Positions 37,198-46,330 are shown, counted from the stretch's first letter. The stretch is DNA of 64,000 nt from Achromobacter sp. B7 (GCF_003600685.1 NZ_CP032084.1:124001-188000), one strand, 5' to 3'. Numbers and translations are program-made. The notes: generated from the sequence alone by a model not told the origin.

Positions 37198-38091
37198 GTG
37201 AATCTCTTCCTCTATTTCCTGACCGTCGTTATCTGGGGCACCACCTGGATCGCCATCAAGCTGCAACTGGGTGCGGTGGCCATTCCGGTATCGATCTTCT
37301 ACCGCTTCGCGCTGGCGGCGCTGGTGCTGTTTGCCATCCTGCTGCTGACCCGCAAGCTACAAAAATTGGATCGGCGTGGGCATTGGCTGTGCGTGGGCCA
37401 GGGGCTGTGCCTGTTCTGCTTGAATTTTCTGTGCTTCTACACGGCGACGCAGTGGATCCCCAGCGGCCTGGTGTCGGTGGTGTTTTCGGCGGCAACCTTG
37501 TGGAACGCGTTGAACGCCCGTCTGTGGTTCGGCACCCGTATCGCGCCGCGCGTGATGTTGGCCGGCGCCGTCGGCTTTTCCGGGCTGGTGCTGCTGTTCT
37601 GGCCCGAGCTTGCCGGCCAGGAGGCCAGCCACGAAACGCTGTTGGGATTGGGCTTTGCGCTGTTGGGCACGTTCTGCTTTTCAACGGGCAACATGCTGTC
37701 GTCGCTGCAACAACGCGCGGGCGTGCGGCCGTTGACCGGCAACGCCTACAGCATGTGCTACGGGGCGGCGATCCTGCTGGCGGGCTGCTTGTTGGCCGGC
37801 CTGCCGTTCCAGTTCGACACGTCCGAGCAGTACGTCGGCGCCCTGCTTTACCTGGCGATCCCGGGGTCGGTGATCGGCTTTACGGCGTACCTGACGCTGG
37901 TGGGGCGCATGGGGCCCGCGCGCGCCGCGTACTGCACGGTGCTGTTTCCGGTGGTGGCGCTGGGCGTGTCCACGGTGGCCGAGGGCTACCAGTGGACGCC
38001 GCCCGCGCTGCTGGGATTGGCGCTGGTGATGGTGGGCAACCTGCTTGTATTCACTAAGTGGTCGCCGTTCATGCGGCGCGTGGCGGGTTGA
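37198..38091 (+). CDS. EamA/DMT-family transporter
   Basis: This 297-residue inner-membrane protein has about ten transmembrane segments and two EamA repeats, beginning VNLFLYFLTVVIWGTTWIAIKLQLG. GTG at 37198 is the start because it directly precedes the first helix; the upstream open frame overlaps the AraC promoter region. It is divergent from the AraC-type regulator and may be its target. Export of a metabolite or drug is the family role; the substrate is unknown. Sequence repeats of GTCCAG follow the gene. Confidence 0.88.
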   Translation: MNLFLYFLTVVIWGTTWIAIKLQLGAVAIPVSIFYRFALAALVLFAILLLTRKLQKLDRRGHWLCVGQGLCLFCLNFLCFYTATQWIPSGLVSVVFSAATLWNALNARLWFGTRIAPRVMLAGAVGFSGLVLLFWPELAGQEASHETLLGLGFALLGTFCFSTGNMLSSLQQRAGVRPLTGNAYSMCYGAAILLAGCLLAGLPFQFDTSEQYVGALLYLAIPGSVIGFTAYLTLVGRMGPARAAYCTVLFPVVALGVSTVAEGYQWTPPALLGLALVMVGNLLVFTKWSPFMRRVAG

Positions 38092-38114
38092 AGGGTGAGG
38101 GGTAATCGTGGGGT

Positions 38115-38144
38115 ATCCAAGTCCAGGTCCAGGTCCAGGTCCTG
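38115..38144. repeat. Short GTCCAG tandem repeat
   Basis: Three perfect GTCCAG units (38121-38138) are flanked by imperfect copies, in the 68-bp gap between the EamA gene and the convergent class-V PLP gene. No terminator hairpin with a T-run was seen there. Confidence 0.8.
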
Positions 38145-38159
38145 GCCCAGCCCCAGGCG

Positions 38160-39380
38160 CTACGGCGCCGCGCGCGCCACGTCGCGCAGGGCGTCCAGCA
38201 AGCGATCAATCTCGTTGTCGCTGGTCAACGGGCTGACCGATACCCGGGCAATGTGGGTCAGGCCGCGCGCCTGCATATCCAGCGGCGTGTACGGTACGCC
38301 ATTGCTGCCGATCGTTACCCCCACGGCCGCCAGCGCGCGCTGAACGTCGGCGGCGTTTCGCCCTTGCAGGTTGAACGAGATCAGGCTTGATTTTTCGCGC
38401 CCCTGGTCCAGCACCGTCAGCCCCGGGATGGCGGCTAGTTCGGTGCGCACGCGCTGGGCGGTGGCATCCAGCGTGGCGCGGATCGAGCCCAAGCCCAGTG
38501 CCAGTGCCTCTTGCAGCGCATTGGCCAGGCCGCAACGCAGCGCCAATGAGTTTTCGGCCGATTCCAGGCGGCCGGCGTCGGCGCGCAGCACGGGGCGGCC
38601 GTCGGCGTCCAGCGGCGCGGAATAGGTGTCGACGAAGGCGGGCGTCAACTGGTCCAGGAAGCCGCGCCGCACATACAGCAGGCCCGTGCCGCGCGGGCCG
38701 CGCAACGCCTTGCGTCCCACGCCGCTCAAGACGTCACAACCCACCTCGGCGACATCGATGGGCAATTGCCCGACGGCCTGCGCGGCGTCCACGAAGTAAG
38801 GAATGCCATGCCGGCGTGCCACGCGGCCGATGGCGGCGGCCGGGTTGATGAGGCCGCCATTGGCGGGCATCCAGGTCAGCGCGATCAGGCGCACCCGGTC
38901 GTCCACCATGTCGGCCAGCGCGTCGGGGTCCACGCAACCGCTGTCATCCGACGCGATGGTTTCCAACACGGCGCCCGCGCGTTCGGCGTGCAGGCGCATG
39001 GCGGCCAGGTTGCCCCCCCATTCGTGGCGGCCAACCAGGATGCGGTCGCCGGGCCGCCAGGGGGCAAGCGCCGCGAAGGCCGCGCCCCAACCGGCGGAAT
39101 TGCCGGTGGTCAATGCAATTTCATCGGGCTGCGCGTTCAGCAGCTGGGCGGCAAGCGTGCGCGCGTTTTCGGTCAACGCGCGGGACGCCACGCCGGCTTC
39201 CATGGGGCCAAGCATGGCCTCGCGTTGCAGATGCGCGTGGATCGCCTCTAGCGTGCCGGAGGACGGCAGCGACGAACCGGCGTGATTGAAATGGACGCTG
39301 GTTTGGGCGCCGGGCGTCTGGGCGCGCAGGGTCTGGATGGTGGCGGCGGTCAGAGGGGCGGCGGTCAGGGGGGCAGACAT
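38160..39380 (-). CDS. Class-V PLP-dependent aminotransferase / cysteine desulfurase-like enzyme
   Basis: This 406-residue PLP enzyme starts at 39380 after GGAATCGATC. Motifs: FNHAGSSLPS near the start, TTGNSAGW, WMPANGGLINP, VDAAQAVGQLPIDV (Asp binding the PLP nitrogen), then SGVGRKALRGPRGTGLLYVR, with K in GRK the likely Schiff-base lysine. The N-terminus is relatives-like to isopenicillin-epimerase/SufS-type enzymes, but no sulfur-transfer partners are nearby. A RidA-family gene lies directly upstream (89-bp gap), then a LysR regulator, suggesting an amino acid degrading unit that releases reactive enamines. Confidence 0.87.
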   Translation of the reverse strand: MSAPLTAAPLTAATIQTLRAQTPGAQTSVHFNHAGSSLPSSGTLEAIHAHLQREAMLGPMEAGVASRALTENARTLAAQLLNAQPDEIALTTGNSAGWGAAFAALAPWRPGDRILVGRHEWGGNLAAMRLHAERAGAVLETIASDDSGCVDPDALADMVDDRVRLIALTWMPANGGLINPAAAIGRVARRHGIPYFVDAAQAVGQLPIDVAEVGCDVLSGVGRKALRGPRGTGLLYVRRGFLDQLTPAFVDTYSAPLDADGRPVLRADAGRLESAENSLALRCGLANALQEALALGLGSIRATLDATAQRVRTELAAIPGLTVLDQGREKSSLISFNLQGRNAADVQRALAAVGVTIGSNGVPYTPLDMQARGLTHIARVSVSPLTSDNEIDRLLDALRDVARAAP

Positions 39381-39469
39381 GATCGATTCCGTTGAGGTGC
39401 GCGCGGCACGCAGCCAGGGCGTGTCGCGCGGCAAGGCGCTGGCAAAAGGGCCAAGACCCGGCGTGGAAC

Positions 39470-39943
39470 TCAGGCGGGAGTCAGTGCGACGACGGCTTCG
39501 ATTTCCACCGACACGCCCTGCGGGAGGGATGCCACGCCTACCGCGCTGCGCGCATGGCGGCCGGCATCACCGAACACCTCGACCATCAGGTCGGAGGCGC
39601 CGTTGGCGATGGCGCTTTGGCGGTTGAAATCCGGCGTGCTGGCCACGAACACACCCAGACGCACGACGCGAGCCACGCGGTCCAGGCGGTCGCCGGTGGC
39701 GGCGGCGATCTGCGCCAACAGCCCCAGGGCAGACAAACGCGCCGCTTCGACACCGTCGGCATCCGACACCTGGTTGCCCAGCTGGCCCAGGTATTGCGGC
39801 TTGCCACCTTTGCGTGAAATTTGGCCCGAGATGGTCAGCAGATTGCCCTCAAGGACGAAAGGCACATAGTTGGCGGCGGGCGCGGCGGCGGCTTCCAGGG
39901 TGTAGCCCAGTTCGGCCACACGGCCGGAGATCGTACGGGTCAT
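39470..39943 (-). CDS. RidA (YjgF/UK114) family protein
   Basis: This 157-residue protein is of the longer RidA-family type (canonical RidA is about 128). The residues equivalent to the catalytic Arg105 and Glu120 of RidA are present as R132 (HARSAVG) and E147 (VSVEIEAV). RidA proteins hydrolyse reactive imines/enamines such as 2-aminoacrylate formed by PLP enzymes. The gene lies just upstream of a class-V PLP enzyme on the same strand, which fits that role. It has no signal peptide. The exact Rid subgroup cannot be set from memory. Confidence 0.9.
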   Translation of the reverse strand: MTRTISGRVAELGYTLEAAAAPAANYVPFVLEGNLLTISGQISRKGGKPQYLGQLGNQVSDADGVEAARLSALGLLAQIAAATGDRLDRVARVVRLGVFVASTPDFNRQSAIANGASDLMVEVFGDAGRHARSAVGVASLPQGVSVEIEAVVALTPA

Positions 39944-40120
39944 AGCGGATGTCCTGTGAAATGTCAGAGTGTCAAAAGCGGAGAGCCCAAAACCGATGGA
40001 CGCCGAGGCCGCTTTAAAAGCGTAACGCAGGGCTTGATGCTATCGGCCGCGCCGCCGCCTGACCAATCAATTCTTGTCGACGACACATGAGTAAAACTAA
40101 TGTGTCGTGGGGGAAGCCGG

Positions 40121-41023
40121 CTAGTCCCTTTGCGCCGCGTCCGCCAGCCAGTCGCGCAACGCGGCAGCAGCGGGCTGCAACGCGCCACGTGGCGCGACAA
40201 ACCACCAGCCGATGCGCGGATCTTCCAACATCGCGCCGGGCAGCGCTTGCACCAGCGCGCCGCTGGCCAGGTGCGGCGCGATCAGTCGGTGCCGACCCAT
40301 GGCCAGCCCCTGCCCGGCCAACGCGGCTTCCACCACGATGTTGTAGTCGTGCAGGCGCACCGTCTGGGCGCGGCCCAGGTCCATGCCAAAGCGGCGCGCC
40401 CAGGCATCCCATTCAAAAGGCTGTTTGGCGTGCGAGGTCAGCAGCGGATGGCGCAACAGGTCTTCGGGTGTGCGCGGCCGCTTGCGTCCGGCGATGCGCT
40501 CGGGCGCGCCAACAACCGACAGTTGTTCGGTCATGAGCAGGCGCGAGGCCACGCCGGGCCAGGAGCCACGGCCATAGCGGATGGCCACGTCCACGTCGCC
40601 GCCCGCCACGTCGGCCAGGCCGATGTCGGGCAGCAGCTGCAATTCAATCTCGGGATGCGCGGCGGCAAAGGCCGGCAGGCGCGGCGCCAGCCAACGCGTG
40701 GCGAACGAGGCCAGCAAGCCCACCTTCAGCGTTACGCGCGCGGCGGCGGGTGCGCGCAGCTTGTCCGTGCCCTGCCGCAAGAGCCCGAAGGCCGCGTGCA
40801 CGTGTTCAAAATAGGCCTGCCCCGCCGGCGTCAACGCGACGGCTCGCGTGCGCCGCTCAAACAGCGCCACGCCCAGCTCGCTTTCCAGCCGCTGGATGTG
40901 ATGGCTGACCGCGCTTTGCGTGACGAACAGTTCCTGCGCGGCCAGCGAAAAGCTCAAGCGGCGCGCGGCCGCTTCAAAAGCGCGCAGGGAAACCAGGGCA
41001 GGCAGGGATCGCGTGGATCGCAT
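40121..41023 (-). CDS. LysR family transcriptional regulator (GcvA-like)
   Basis: This 300-residue regulator has an N-terminal winged helix (LVSLRAFEAAARRLSFSLAAQELFVTQSAVSHHIQRLESELGVALFERRTRAVALTPAGQ broken here: HTH about residues 20-45) and a LysR substrate-binding domain. The segment FEAAARRLSF..A..ELFVTQSAVSHHI and LRHPLL..HAK are typical of GcvA-group regulators. It lies 177 bp upstream of the RidA-family gene on the same strand, so it may lead the unit or control it. No T-N11-A operator was established. Confidence 0.92.
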   Translation of the reverse strand: MRSTRSLPALVSLRAFEAAARRLSFSLAAQELFVTQSAVSHHIQRLESELGVALFERRTRAVALTPAGQAYFEHVHAAFGLLRQGTDKLRAPAAARVTLKVGLLASFATRWLAPRLPAFAAAHPEIELQLLPDIGLADVAGGDVDVAIRYGRGSWPGVASRLLMTEQLSVVGAPERIAGRKRPRTPEDLLRHPLLTSHAKQPFEWDAWARRFGMDLGRAQTVRLHDYNIVVEAALAGQGLAMGRHRLIAPHLASGALVQALPGAMLEDPRIGWWFVAPRGALQPAAAALRDWLADAAQRD

Positions 41024-41108
41024 GGAGGGGCAAGACGAGGCCGTCGACAGGGATGCGCGATTATCCTACGCGCTCTTGGCGCAGGCACGCAGACGGCGCG
41101 CCCCAATG

Positions 41109-41141
41109 CAAAAAGCCCGCAAACAAGTTGCGGGCTTTTTT
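41109..41141. terminator. Rho-independent terminator
   Basis: The stem AGCCCGCAA (41114-41122) with TTGCGGGCT (41128-41136) is extended by AAAA/TTTT pairs and has a T-run. It lies between the LysR gene and tRNA-Asn; on the minus strand it would end the tRNA transcript. Confidence 0.85.
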
Positions 41142-41187
41142 AGGGGTACTGCAAGCGGTGCGGATACGGCATGCACTGCTGAAATTT

Positions 41188-41263
41188 TGGCTCCCCGAGC
41201 TGGGCTCGAACCAGCGACCTGCGGATTAACAGTCCGTCGCTCTACCGACTGAGCTATCGGGGA
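41188..41263 (-). tRNA. tRNA-Asn (anticodon GTT)
   Basis: The 76-nt gene has an encoded CCA end. The acceptor TCCCCGA (41257-41263) pairs with TCGGGGA, D arm GCTC-GAGC, anticodon loop CTGTTAA with GTT, and T-loop TTCGAGC. It lies just upstream of the terminator at 41109-41141 in minus orientation. Confidence 0.97.
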
Positions 41264-41329
41264 ACAGGTAGAGGGGCCGAATTATGCACAAAAAATTGAA
41301 AGAATGCAAAGCGGCCGCGGAAATTCTGT

Positions 41330-42130
41330 TCACGCGTGCTGGATCGCGTGGGCGGTGCGGAACAGTTGCGGCACGATATCGCGCAGCAGGCGATCGCCGG
41401 GGTAGTCGTGGCGCGGCGCGCTGACGCTGATCGCGGCCAGCGGCACGTCACGCGCATCGCGTAACAGCACGGCCGCCCCAACCTGGTTTTGCAGTACCTG
41501 GTCTTCAGTCAGCGCATAGCCGTCGTCGCGCGCCTGGCGGATCAAACCCAGCAAGGCGGCCGGGTCTGTCACCGTGCGCGGCGTGAACGCGCGCGGCGGC
41601 GCCTGGTGCAATGCCTGCAAGATGGCGTCGTCGTCCTGCTGGGTCAGCAGCATGCGCCCGCCGCTGTTGCACCAGGCGGGCATGCGGCGCCCCGGCAGCA
41701 TCTCGGCCAGTGTCAGTTGCCGACTGGGCAGGCGCAGCAGATAAATCATGTCGGTGGCGACCAGCACGCTCATGTGCACGGCCAGCCCACAGCGGTCGCG
41801 CAGCGCGACCAGATGCGGCGCCGCCATCGATACCAGCCGGTCGTTGCGCAGGAAGAAGTAGCCCAGCTCCACCACGCGCGGACCCAGGCGATAGCGCCGC
41901 GATACCGGGTCCTTGGCCAGATAGCCCAGGCGCTCCCAGGTGTGCACGAAGCGCTGAGCGGCGCTTTTTCCCAAGCCGGTCAACGTGGCGATATCGGTCA
42001 ACCCGAGGGAATCCGTGGCGTCGCGAAAGGCGTCCAGCACGCGCATTCCTTTTTCCAGCGACGCGACAAACAGCGGGTCGTCCGCGTCGGGCGTGGCGGT
42101 GTCGGTCGGGGAAGCGGTGCGTGTCGTCAT
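41330..42130 (-). CDS. IclR family transcriptional regulator
   Basis: This 266-residue regulator has an N-terminal winged HTH at about residues 22-80 (SLEKGMRVLDAFRDATDSLGLTDIATLTGLGKSAAQRFVHTWERLGYL broken by loops) and a GAF-like effector domain with CGLAVHMSVLVATDMIYLLR, ending IVPQLFRTAHAIQHA. It is divergent from an amidase-Bug-protein gene pair, with two palindromes in the 215-bp spacer (42274-42308), the usual layout for an IclR regulator and its target. Effector unknown. Confidence 0.92.
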   Translation of the reverse strand: MTTRTASPTDTATPDADDPLFVASLEKGMRVLDAFRDATDSLGLTDIATLTGLGKSAAQRFVHTWERLGYLAKDPVSRRYRLGPRVVELGYFFLRNDRLVSMAAPHLVALRDRCGLAVHMSVLVATDMIYLLRLPSRQLTLAEMLPGRRMPAWCNSGGRMLLTQQDDDAILQALHQAPPRAFTPRTVTDPAALLGLIRQARDDGYALTEDQVLQNQVGAAVLLRDARDVPLAAISVSAPRHDYPGDRLLRDIVPQLFRTAHAIQHA

Positions 42131-42273
42131 GGCTGAAAGCGGAGGGAGTACGCGGGAAGAACGCGCGGGACGCGGGTGAGAACCGGTGATGGCGCACGGG
42201 CCTGGCGAGGACCAAAGACGGGTCCGACGCTAGTTTCCCCGAATTGTCCGGGGGCCCAATAGCCACTATAAAG

Positions 42274-42308
42274 TTGATTATTCAATACTTTGTATCGCAT
42301 GGCAATAC
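42274..42308. promoter_or_regulatory. Candidate IclR operator palindromes
   Basis: Two adjacent inverted repeats lie in the divergent spacer: TTGATTATTCAA (42274-42285) and GTATCGCATGGCAATAC (42292-42308, GTAT-N-GC arms). They are 38-72 bp before the amidase start, in an AT-rich island suited to both promoters. Confidence 0.4.
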
Positions 42309-42345
42309 ACATGATGCCCCACCATTTTCGCGGTTTTCCCTACCC

Positions 42346-43767
42346 ATGACGCATTCTTCATCGCTCTGTGACCTGAGCGCCGTCGCGCTGCGTGCCGAGA
42401 TCGTCGCCGGCAATGCCAGCGCGCGTGACGTCATGGCGGCCCACCTGGCGCGTATCGATGCGTGCAACCCGCGGGTCAACGCCATCGTGACCCTGGACGC
42501 TGAAGGAGCCATGGCGCGTGCCGCGCTGGCCGACGAACACCAGGCCCATGGGGGCGCGCTGGGATTGCTGCACGGCTTGCCGATCGTGCACAAGGATTCG
42601 TTTCTGACGGCCGGCATGCGCACCACTTACGGCTCGCCGCTGTATCGCGATTTCGTACCCGAGCGCGATAGCCTGATCGTCACGCGGGAACGCGCCGCCG
42701 GGGCCATCACGCTGGGCAAGAGCAATCTGCCGGAGTTTGGCGCGGGCTCGCAGACCTTCAACGCGGTGTTCGGCGCCACCCGCAACCCTTACGACTTGCG
42801 CATGACGGCGGGCGGCAGCAGTGGCGGCGCGGCGGCGGCCCTGGCCGCGCGCATGACGCCGTTGGCCGATGGCACTGACATGGGGGGTTCGCTGCGCAAC
42901 CCCGCGTCGTTCTGCAACGTGGTCGGCCTGCGCCCGTCGCCCGGCCGCGTGCCCCAGTGGCCCACGGCCAGCCCTTACAACGCGTTAACGGTAGCGGGCC
43001 CCATGGCGCGCACGGTGGCCGATGTGGCCCTGCTCCTGGCTGCCACGGCCGGTCCGGATGCGCGCGACCCCTTGACCGTCGATCAGGACCCCGCGCGCTT
43101 CCTGGCCAGCCTGGAGCGCGATTTCAAGGACGTGCGCATCGCGTACGCGCCCACGTGGGGTGATCTGCCCGTTCAGCGCGACGTGTTGCAAGTGCTGGAA
43201 AGCCAGTTGCCGGTCTTCGCGGATCTGGGTGCCAAGGTCGAGCAGGCCTGCCCGGACTTCACCGGCGCCAACGATGCCTTCCAGGCGCTGCGCGCCCAGG
43301 TCTTCGCCGTCGGCTACGAGGCCGCGTTGCGCCAGCATCGGCATCGGCTCAAGGACACGGTGATCTGGAACATCGAACTGGGGCTGACCCAAGCGCCGGC
43401 CACCGTGGTGCAGGCCGAACGCGACCGCGCCGCACTGTTCGCGCGCATGCACGCCTTCATGCAGACGCATGAATTTCTGATCGGCCCGGTCAGCCAGGTG
43501 GTGCCCTTTCCGGTGCAAGAAGAAACGGTGAGCCATATCGACGACACGCCGATGCACAACTACATCGACTGGATGCGGTCCGGCTACTACCTGTCGCTGA
43601 CCGGCCACCCCGCCATTTCGGTGCCTTGCGGATTTACCGAAGACGGCTTGCCGGTAGGCATCCAGATCGTCGGACGCTATCGCCAGGAACACGCGCTGCT
43701 GCAACTGGCGCACGCGTTCGAATCCGCCACACAGCATTGGCGCCGCGCGCCGGCGCTGCCTAACTGA
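42346..43767 (+). CDS. Amidase-signature family hydrolase
   Basis: This 473-residue amidase has the full catalytic set: K83 (VHKD), S158 (AGGSSGG) and nucleophile S182 (DMGGSLRNP), with the usual 24-residue gap between the serines. I start it at 42346 (MTHSSSLCDLSAVALR), since the upstream frame runs through the regulatory region. A binding protein of the Bug family follows after 27 bp and a divergent IclR gene precedes it, so it probably acts on an imported amide. No Gat partner genes are present. Confidence 0.9.
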   Translation: MTHSSSLCDLSAVALRAEIVAGNASARDVMAAHLARIDACNPRVNAIVTLDAEGAMARAALADEHQAHGGALGLLHGLPIVHKDSFLTAGMRTTYGSPLYRDFVPERDSLIVTRERAAGAITLGKSNLPEFGAGSQTFNAVFGATRNPYDLRMTAGGSSGGAAAALAARMTPLADGTDMGGSLRNPASFCNVVGLRPSPGRVPQWPTASPYNALTVAGPMARTVADVALLLAATAGPDARDPLTVDQDPARFLASLERDFKDVRIAYAPTWGDLPVQRDVLQVLESQLPVFADLGAKVEQACPDFTGANDAFQALRAQVFAVGYEAALRQHRHRLKDTVIWNIELGLTQAPATVVQAERDRAALFARMHAFMQTHEFLIGPVSQVVPFPVQEETVSHIDDTPMHNYIDWMRSGYYLSLTGHPAISVPCGFTEDGLPVGIQIVGRYRQEHALLQLAHAFESATQHWRRAPALPN

Positions 43768-43794
43768 CCCATCCAACAACACAAGGGGAAATCC

Positions 43795-44760
43795 ATGAAC
43801 AAAACGATATCGCGCGCGCTGGCCCTGTGCGTTCTGGCCGCCACGCCGATGTTGGCCACGGCCGACACGTATCCGTCCAAGCCCATCACCCTGGTGGTGC
43901 CGTTTCCGCCCGGCGGGTCCACCGATGTGATCGGGCGCCTGTTCGCGGTCAAACTCGGTGCGCGCCTGGGCCAGACGGTGGTGATCGAGAACAAGCCGGG
44001 CGCCAACACCAGCATCGGCGCGGTGGCCGTGGCGCGCGCGGCGCCCGACGGCTACACGCTGATGATTACCGGCGCGCCTACCTTCACGCTGAATTCGCTG
44101 CTGTATTCGAACCTGAACTACGACCCGGTCAAAAGCTACGAATACGTGGCCGTCGCGGGCAGCACGCCGTTTGTCATCCTGACCAATCCGCAAACCGGGA
44201 TCGGCACGGTGGCGGACATCACCAGCAAGTCGGCCGCGCAGGCACTTAGTTTTGGATCGTTTGGCAATGGCTCCACGCCGCATATCGCCGGGGAATCCCT
44301 GGCCCAACGCACCGGCGCCAAGCTGCTGCACGTGCCCTATCGCGGCAGTGCGCCGGCCATGACGGATCTGATCGGCAACCAGATCCCGCTGTCGATCGAC
44401 ACGCTGGTGGCCAGCCTGCCGCAGATTAAGGCAGGCAAGGCGCGAGCGGTGGCGTTGACGGGCAGCGCGCGATCGAAGCTGGTGCCCGAGGTGCCCACCG
44501 TCGCGGAAAGCGGCGTGTCGGGCTATGACTTCGAAACCTGGTTTGGCGTCGTCATGCCCAAGGGCACGCCCGCGCCCATCGTCAATCGGATGTCCAAGGA
44601 GATTCAGGCGGTGATGGCCGAACCCGATACCCGCGCCAAGCTGCAAGAGCTGGGTTTCGACGCCACCTACCAGGACCCGGCGGCCTTCCGCGCCAAGGTC
44701 GACAGCGAACTGGCGCGCAATGTGGCGGTCATCAAGGCGGCGGGAATCAAGCCGGACTGA
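43795..44760 (+). CDS. Bug-family (tripartite tricarboxylate transporter) solute-binding protein
   Basis: This 321-residue periplasmic protein has a signal peptide MNKTISRALALCVLAATPML ending near TADT and the Bug signature YPSKPITLVVPFPPGGSTDVIGR, followed by VVIENKPGANTSIG and GYTLMI. An AAGGGGAA ribosome-binding site precedes it. It lies 27 bp after the amidase gene, so the two share an operon, and the ligand may be the amidase substrate. As with the Bug protein at 13868, no TctA/TctB genes are adjacent. A GntP-type permease gene follows on the same strand. Confidence 0.92.
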   Translation: MNKTISRALALCVLAATPMLATADTYPSKPITLVVPFPPGGSTDVIGRLFAVKLGARLGQTVVIENKPGANTSIGAVAVARAAPDGYTLMITGAPTFTLNSLLYSNLNYDPVKSYEYVAVAGSTPFVILTNPQTGIGTVADITSKSAAQALSFGSFGNGSTPHIAGESLAQRTGAKLLHVPYRGSAPAMTDLIGNQIPLSIDTLVASLPQIKAGKARAVALTGSARSKLVPEVPTVAESGVSGYDFETWFGVVMPKGTPAPIVNRMSKEIQAVMAEPDTRAKLQELGFDATYQDPAAFRAKVDSELARNVAVIKAAGIKPD

Positions 44761-44859
44761 GCGCGAGGGGGCGGCAAGGCGCGAGGCGCGCGGCTTGCCG
44801 ATCCCTTATCATGGCACCCAGAAGGTTCGCGACCTCTCTCGTCTTTACTGGGTTAATCC

Positions 44860-46248
44860 ATGTCTTCGTTTGACATTCAATTGCTGCTCACCGCCCTGGT
44901 GAGCGTCTTGGTGCTGGTCGCCCTCATCGTCTCGCGCATTCGCATGCATCCGCTGCTGGCGCTATTGATCGTTTCGATCGGTGTGGGTTTTGCAACGGGC
45001 ATGTCGCCGGTTGCCATCGTTAAAAACCTGACCGACGGCGCCGGCAAAACGCTGGGCGCGGTGGGCGTGGTGATCGCGCTGGGTGCGATGCTGGGCAAGA
45101 TCCTGGCGGATTCCGGCACGACGGAACGCCTGGCCAATGCCATCCTGCGGCGCACCTCGGTGCGCTTGATTCCCTGGGCGATGACGCTGGTGGCTTTCGT
45201 CATCGGCATTCCCATGTTCTTCGAAGTGGGCCTGGTCGTCATGCTGCCGCTGATCTTCAGCGTGGCGCGCAAGCTGGAAAGCCAGGAACGCTTCAAGGGC
45301 TCGGCTTACGTCTATGTGGGCGTGCCCGTTATTGCCGCGCTGGCCGCCATGCACGGCATGGTGCCGCCGCATCCCGGCCCGCTGACGGCCATCGCTACCC
45401 TGAAGACCACCGTGGGCCCCACGATGATCTACGGCTTTCTGGCCGCGCTGCCCGCGATGGTGCTGGGCGGCCCGCTATACGGGGCTTTCATCACGCCCCG
45501 CATGACAACGCGCCCCGACGAAGCCCTGTTGGAGCAATTCACCGTCACGCCGGAAAATGGCTCGGCTATCGCTGCGCCCAGTGTGGGCCTGGGCGTGCTG
45601 GCGGCGCTGCTGCCCGCGCTGTTGATGCTGGTGCATGCCCTGGCTGAAATGCTGTTGCCCAAGGATTCCAGCCTGATGCACGTGGCCGCCTTCCTGGGCA
45701 ACCCGCTGGTGGCCATGCTGTTGGGCGTGCTGTTCGCCGCGGTCACGCTGGTCTTCATGCGCGGCGGCGACGCCGAAAAATTGCGCGACGGCCTGGGCAA
45801 AAGCCTGAAGCCCATCGCCGGCATCATGCTGATCATCGCGGGCGGCGGCGCCTTTCAGCAGGTGCTGACCAGCGCCAAGGTGGGCGATGCCATCGTGCAC
45901 CTGACGCACCAGTTCGCCTTCCCGCCGCTGATCCTGGGCTGGCTGATCGCCATGCTGCTGTCGGTATCCACCGGCTCGGCAACCGTCGGCATCGTGGGCG
46001 CCGCCGGCCTGCTGGCTCCCCTGGCCGGCGCCGACCCCACGCTGAACCTGCCCCTGCTGGCGCTATCGATCGGCTGCGGCTCGCTGTTTTTCAACTACGC
46101 CAACCACGCCGGCTTCTGGATGGTGAAGGAGTCGTTCGGCATGACGATGGGCGAAGCGACAAAAACGATTTCGGTCGTGCAGTCGATCGTGGCGGTGGTG
46201 GGCTTGCTGATGGTGCTGCTGTTCAACATGCTGCCGCCGTTGGGATAG
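44860..46248 (+). CDS. GntP-family gluconate:H+ symporter
   Basis: This 462-residue inner-membrane permease has about 12-14 hydrophobic segments. Family markers include LALLIVSIGVGFATGMSP, GAMLGKILADSGTTERLA, HGMVPPHPGPLTAI and NYANHAGFWMVKESFGMTMGEA. GntP-family members take up gluconate and related sugar acids with protons. It is 99 bp after the Bug gene on the same strand and ends at a strong terminator. Gluconate kinase or other pathway genes are not nearby, so the substrate could be another hydroxy acid. Confidence 0.92.
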   Translation: MSSFDIQLLLTALVSVLVLVALIVSRIRMHPLLALLIVSIGVGFATGMSPVAIVKNLTDGAGKTLGAVGVVIALGAMLGKILADSGTTERLANAILRRTSVRLIPWAMTLVAFVIGIPMFFEVGLVVMLPLIFSVARKLESQERFKGSAYVYVGVPVIAALAAMHGMVPPHPGPLTAIATLKTTVGPTMIYGFLAALPAMVLGGPLYGAFITPRMTTRPDEALLEQFTVTPENGSAIAAPSVGLGVLAALLPALLMLVHALAEMLLPKDSSLMHVAAFLGNPLVAMLLGVLFAAVTLVFMRGGDAEKLRDGLGKSLKPIAGIMLIIAGGGAFQQVLTSAKVGDAIVHLTHQFAFPPLILGWLIAMLLSVSTGSATVGIVGAAGLLAPLAGADPTLNLPLLALSIGCGSLFFNYANHAGFWMVKESFGMTMGEATKTISVVQSIVAVVGLLMVLLFNMLPPLG

Positions 46249-46278
46249 GGGGCGGCGTTTCCTGGCGCCCGGAATAAA

Positions 46279-46310
46279 AAAAGCCCGACGAGAGATCGTC
46301 GGGCTTTTCT
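46279..46310. terminator. Rho-independent terminator after the GntP gene
   Basis: A 12-bp perfect stem, AAAAGCCCGACG (46279-46290) with CGTCGGGCTTTT (46297-46308), has an AGAGAT loop. It can also end the convergent tRNA-Thr transcript. Confidence 0.9.
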
Positions 46311-46330
46311 TGGAAACTACAGGGTGTTCA

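Noticed and set aside
39470..39943. RidA-family protein lacking the catalytic arginine
   Set aside because: I first aligned the ARLP motif of RidA to ASLP here, but the catalytic Arg105 of RidA is the Arg of P-A-R-S, which is kept as R132 in HARS.
41109..46310. Genomic island bounded by the two tRNA genes
   Set aside because: The region between tRNA-Asn and tRNA-Thr has no integrase, no direct repeat of tRNA ends and normal codon use.
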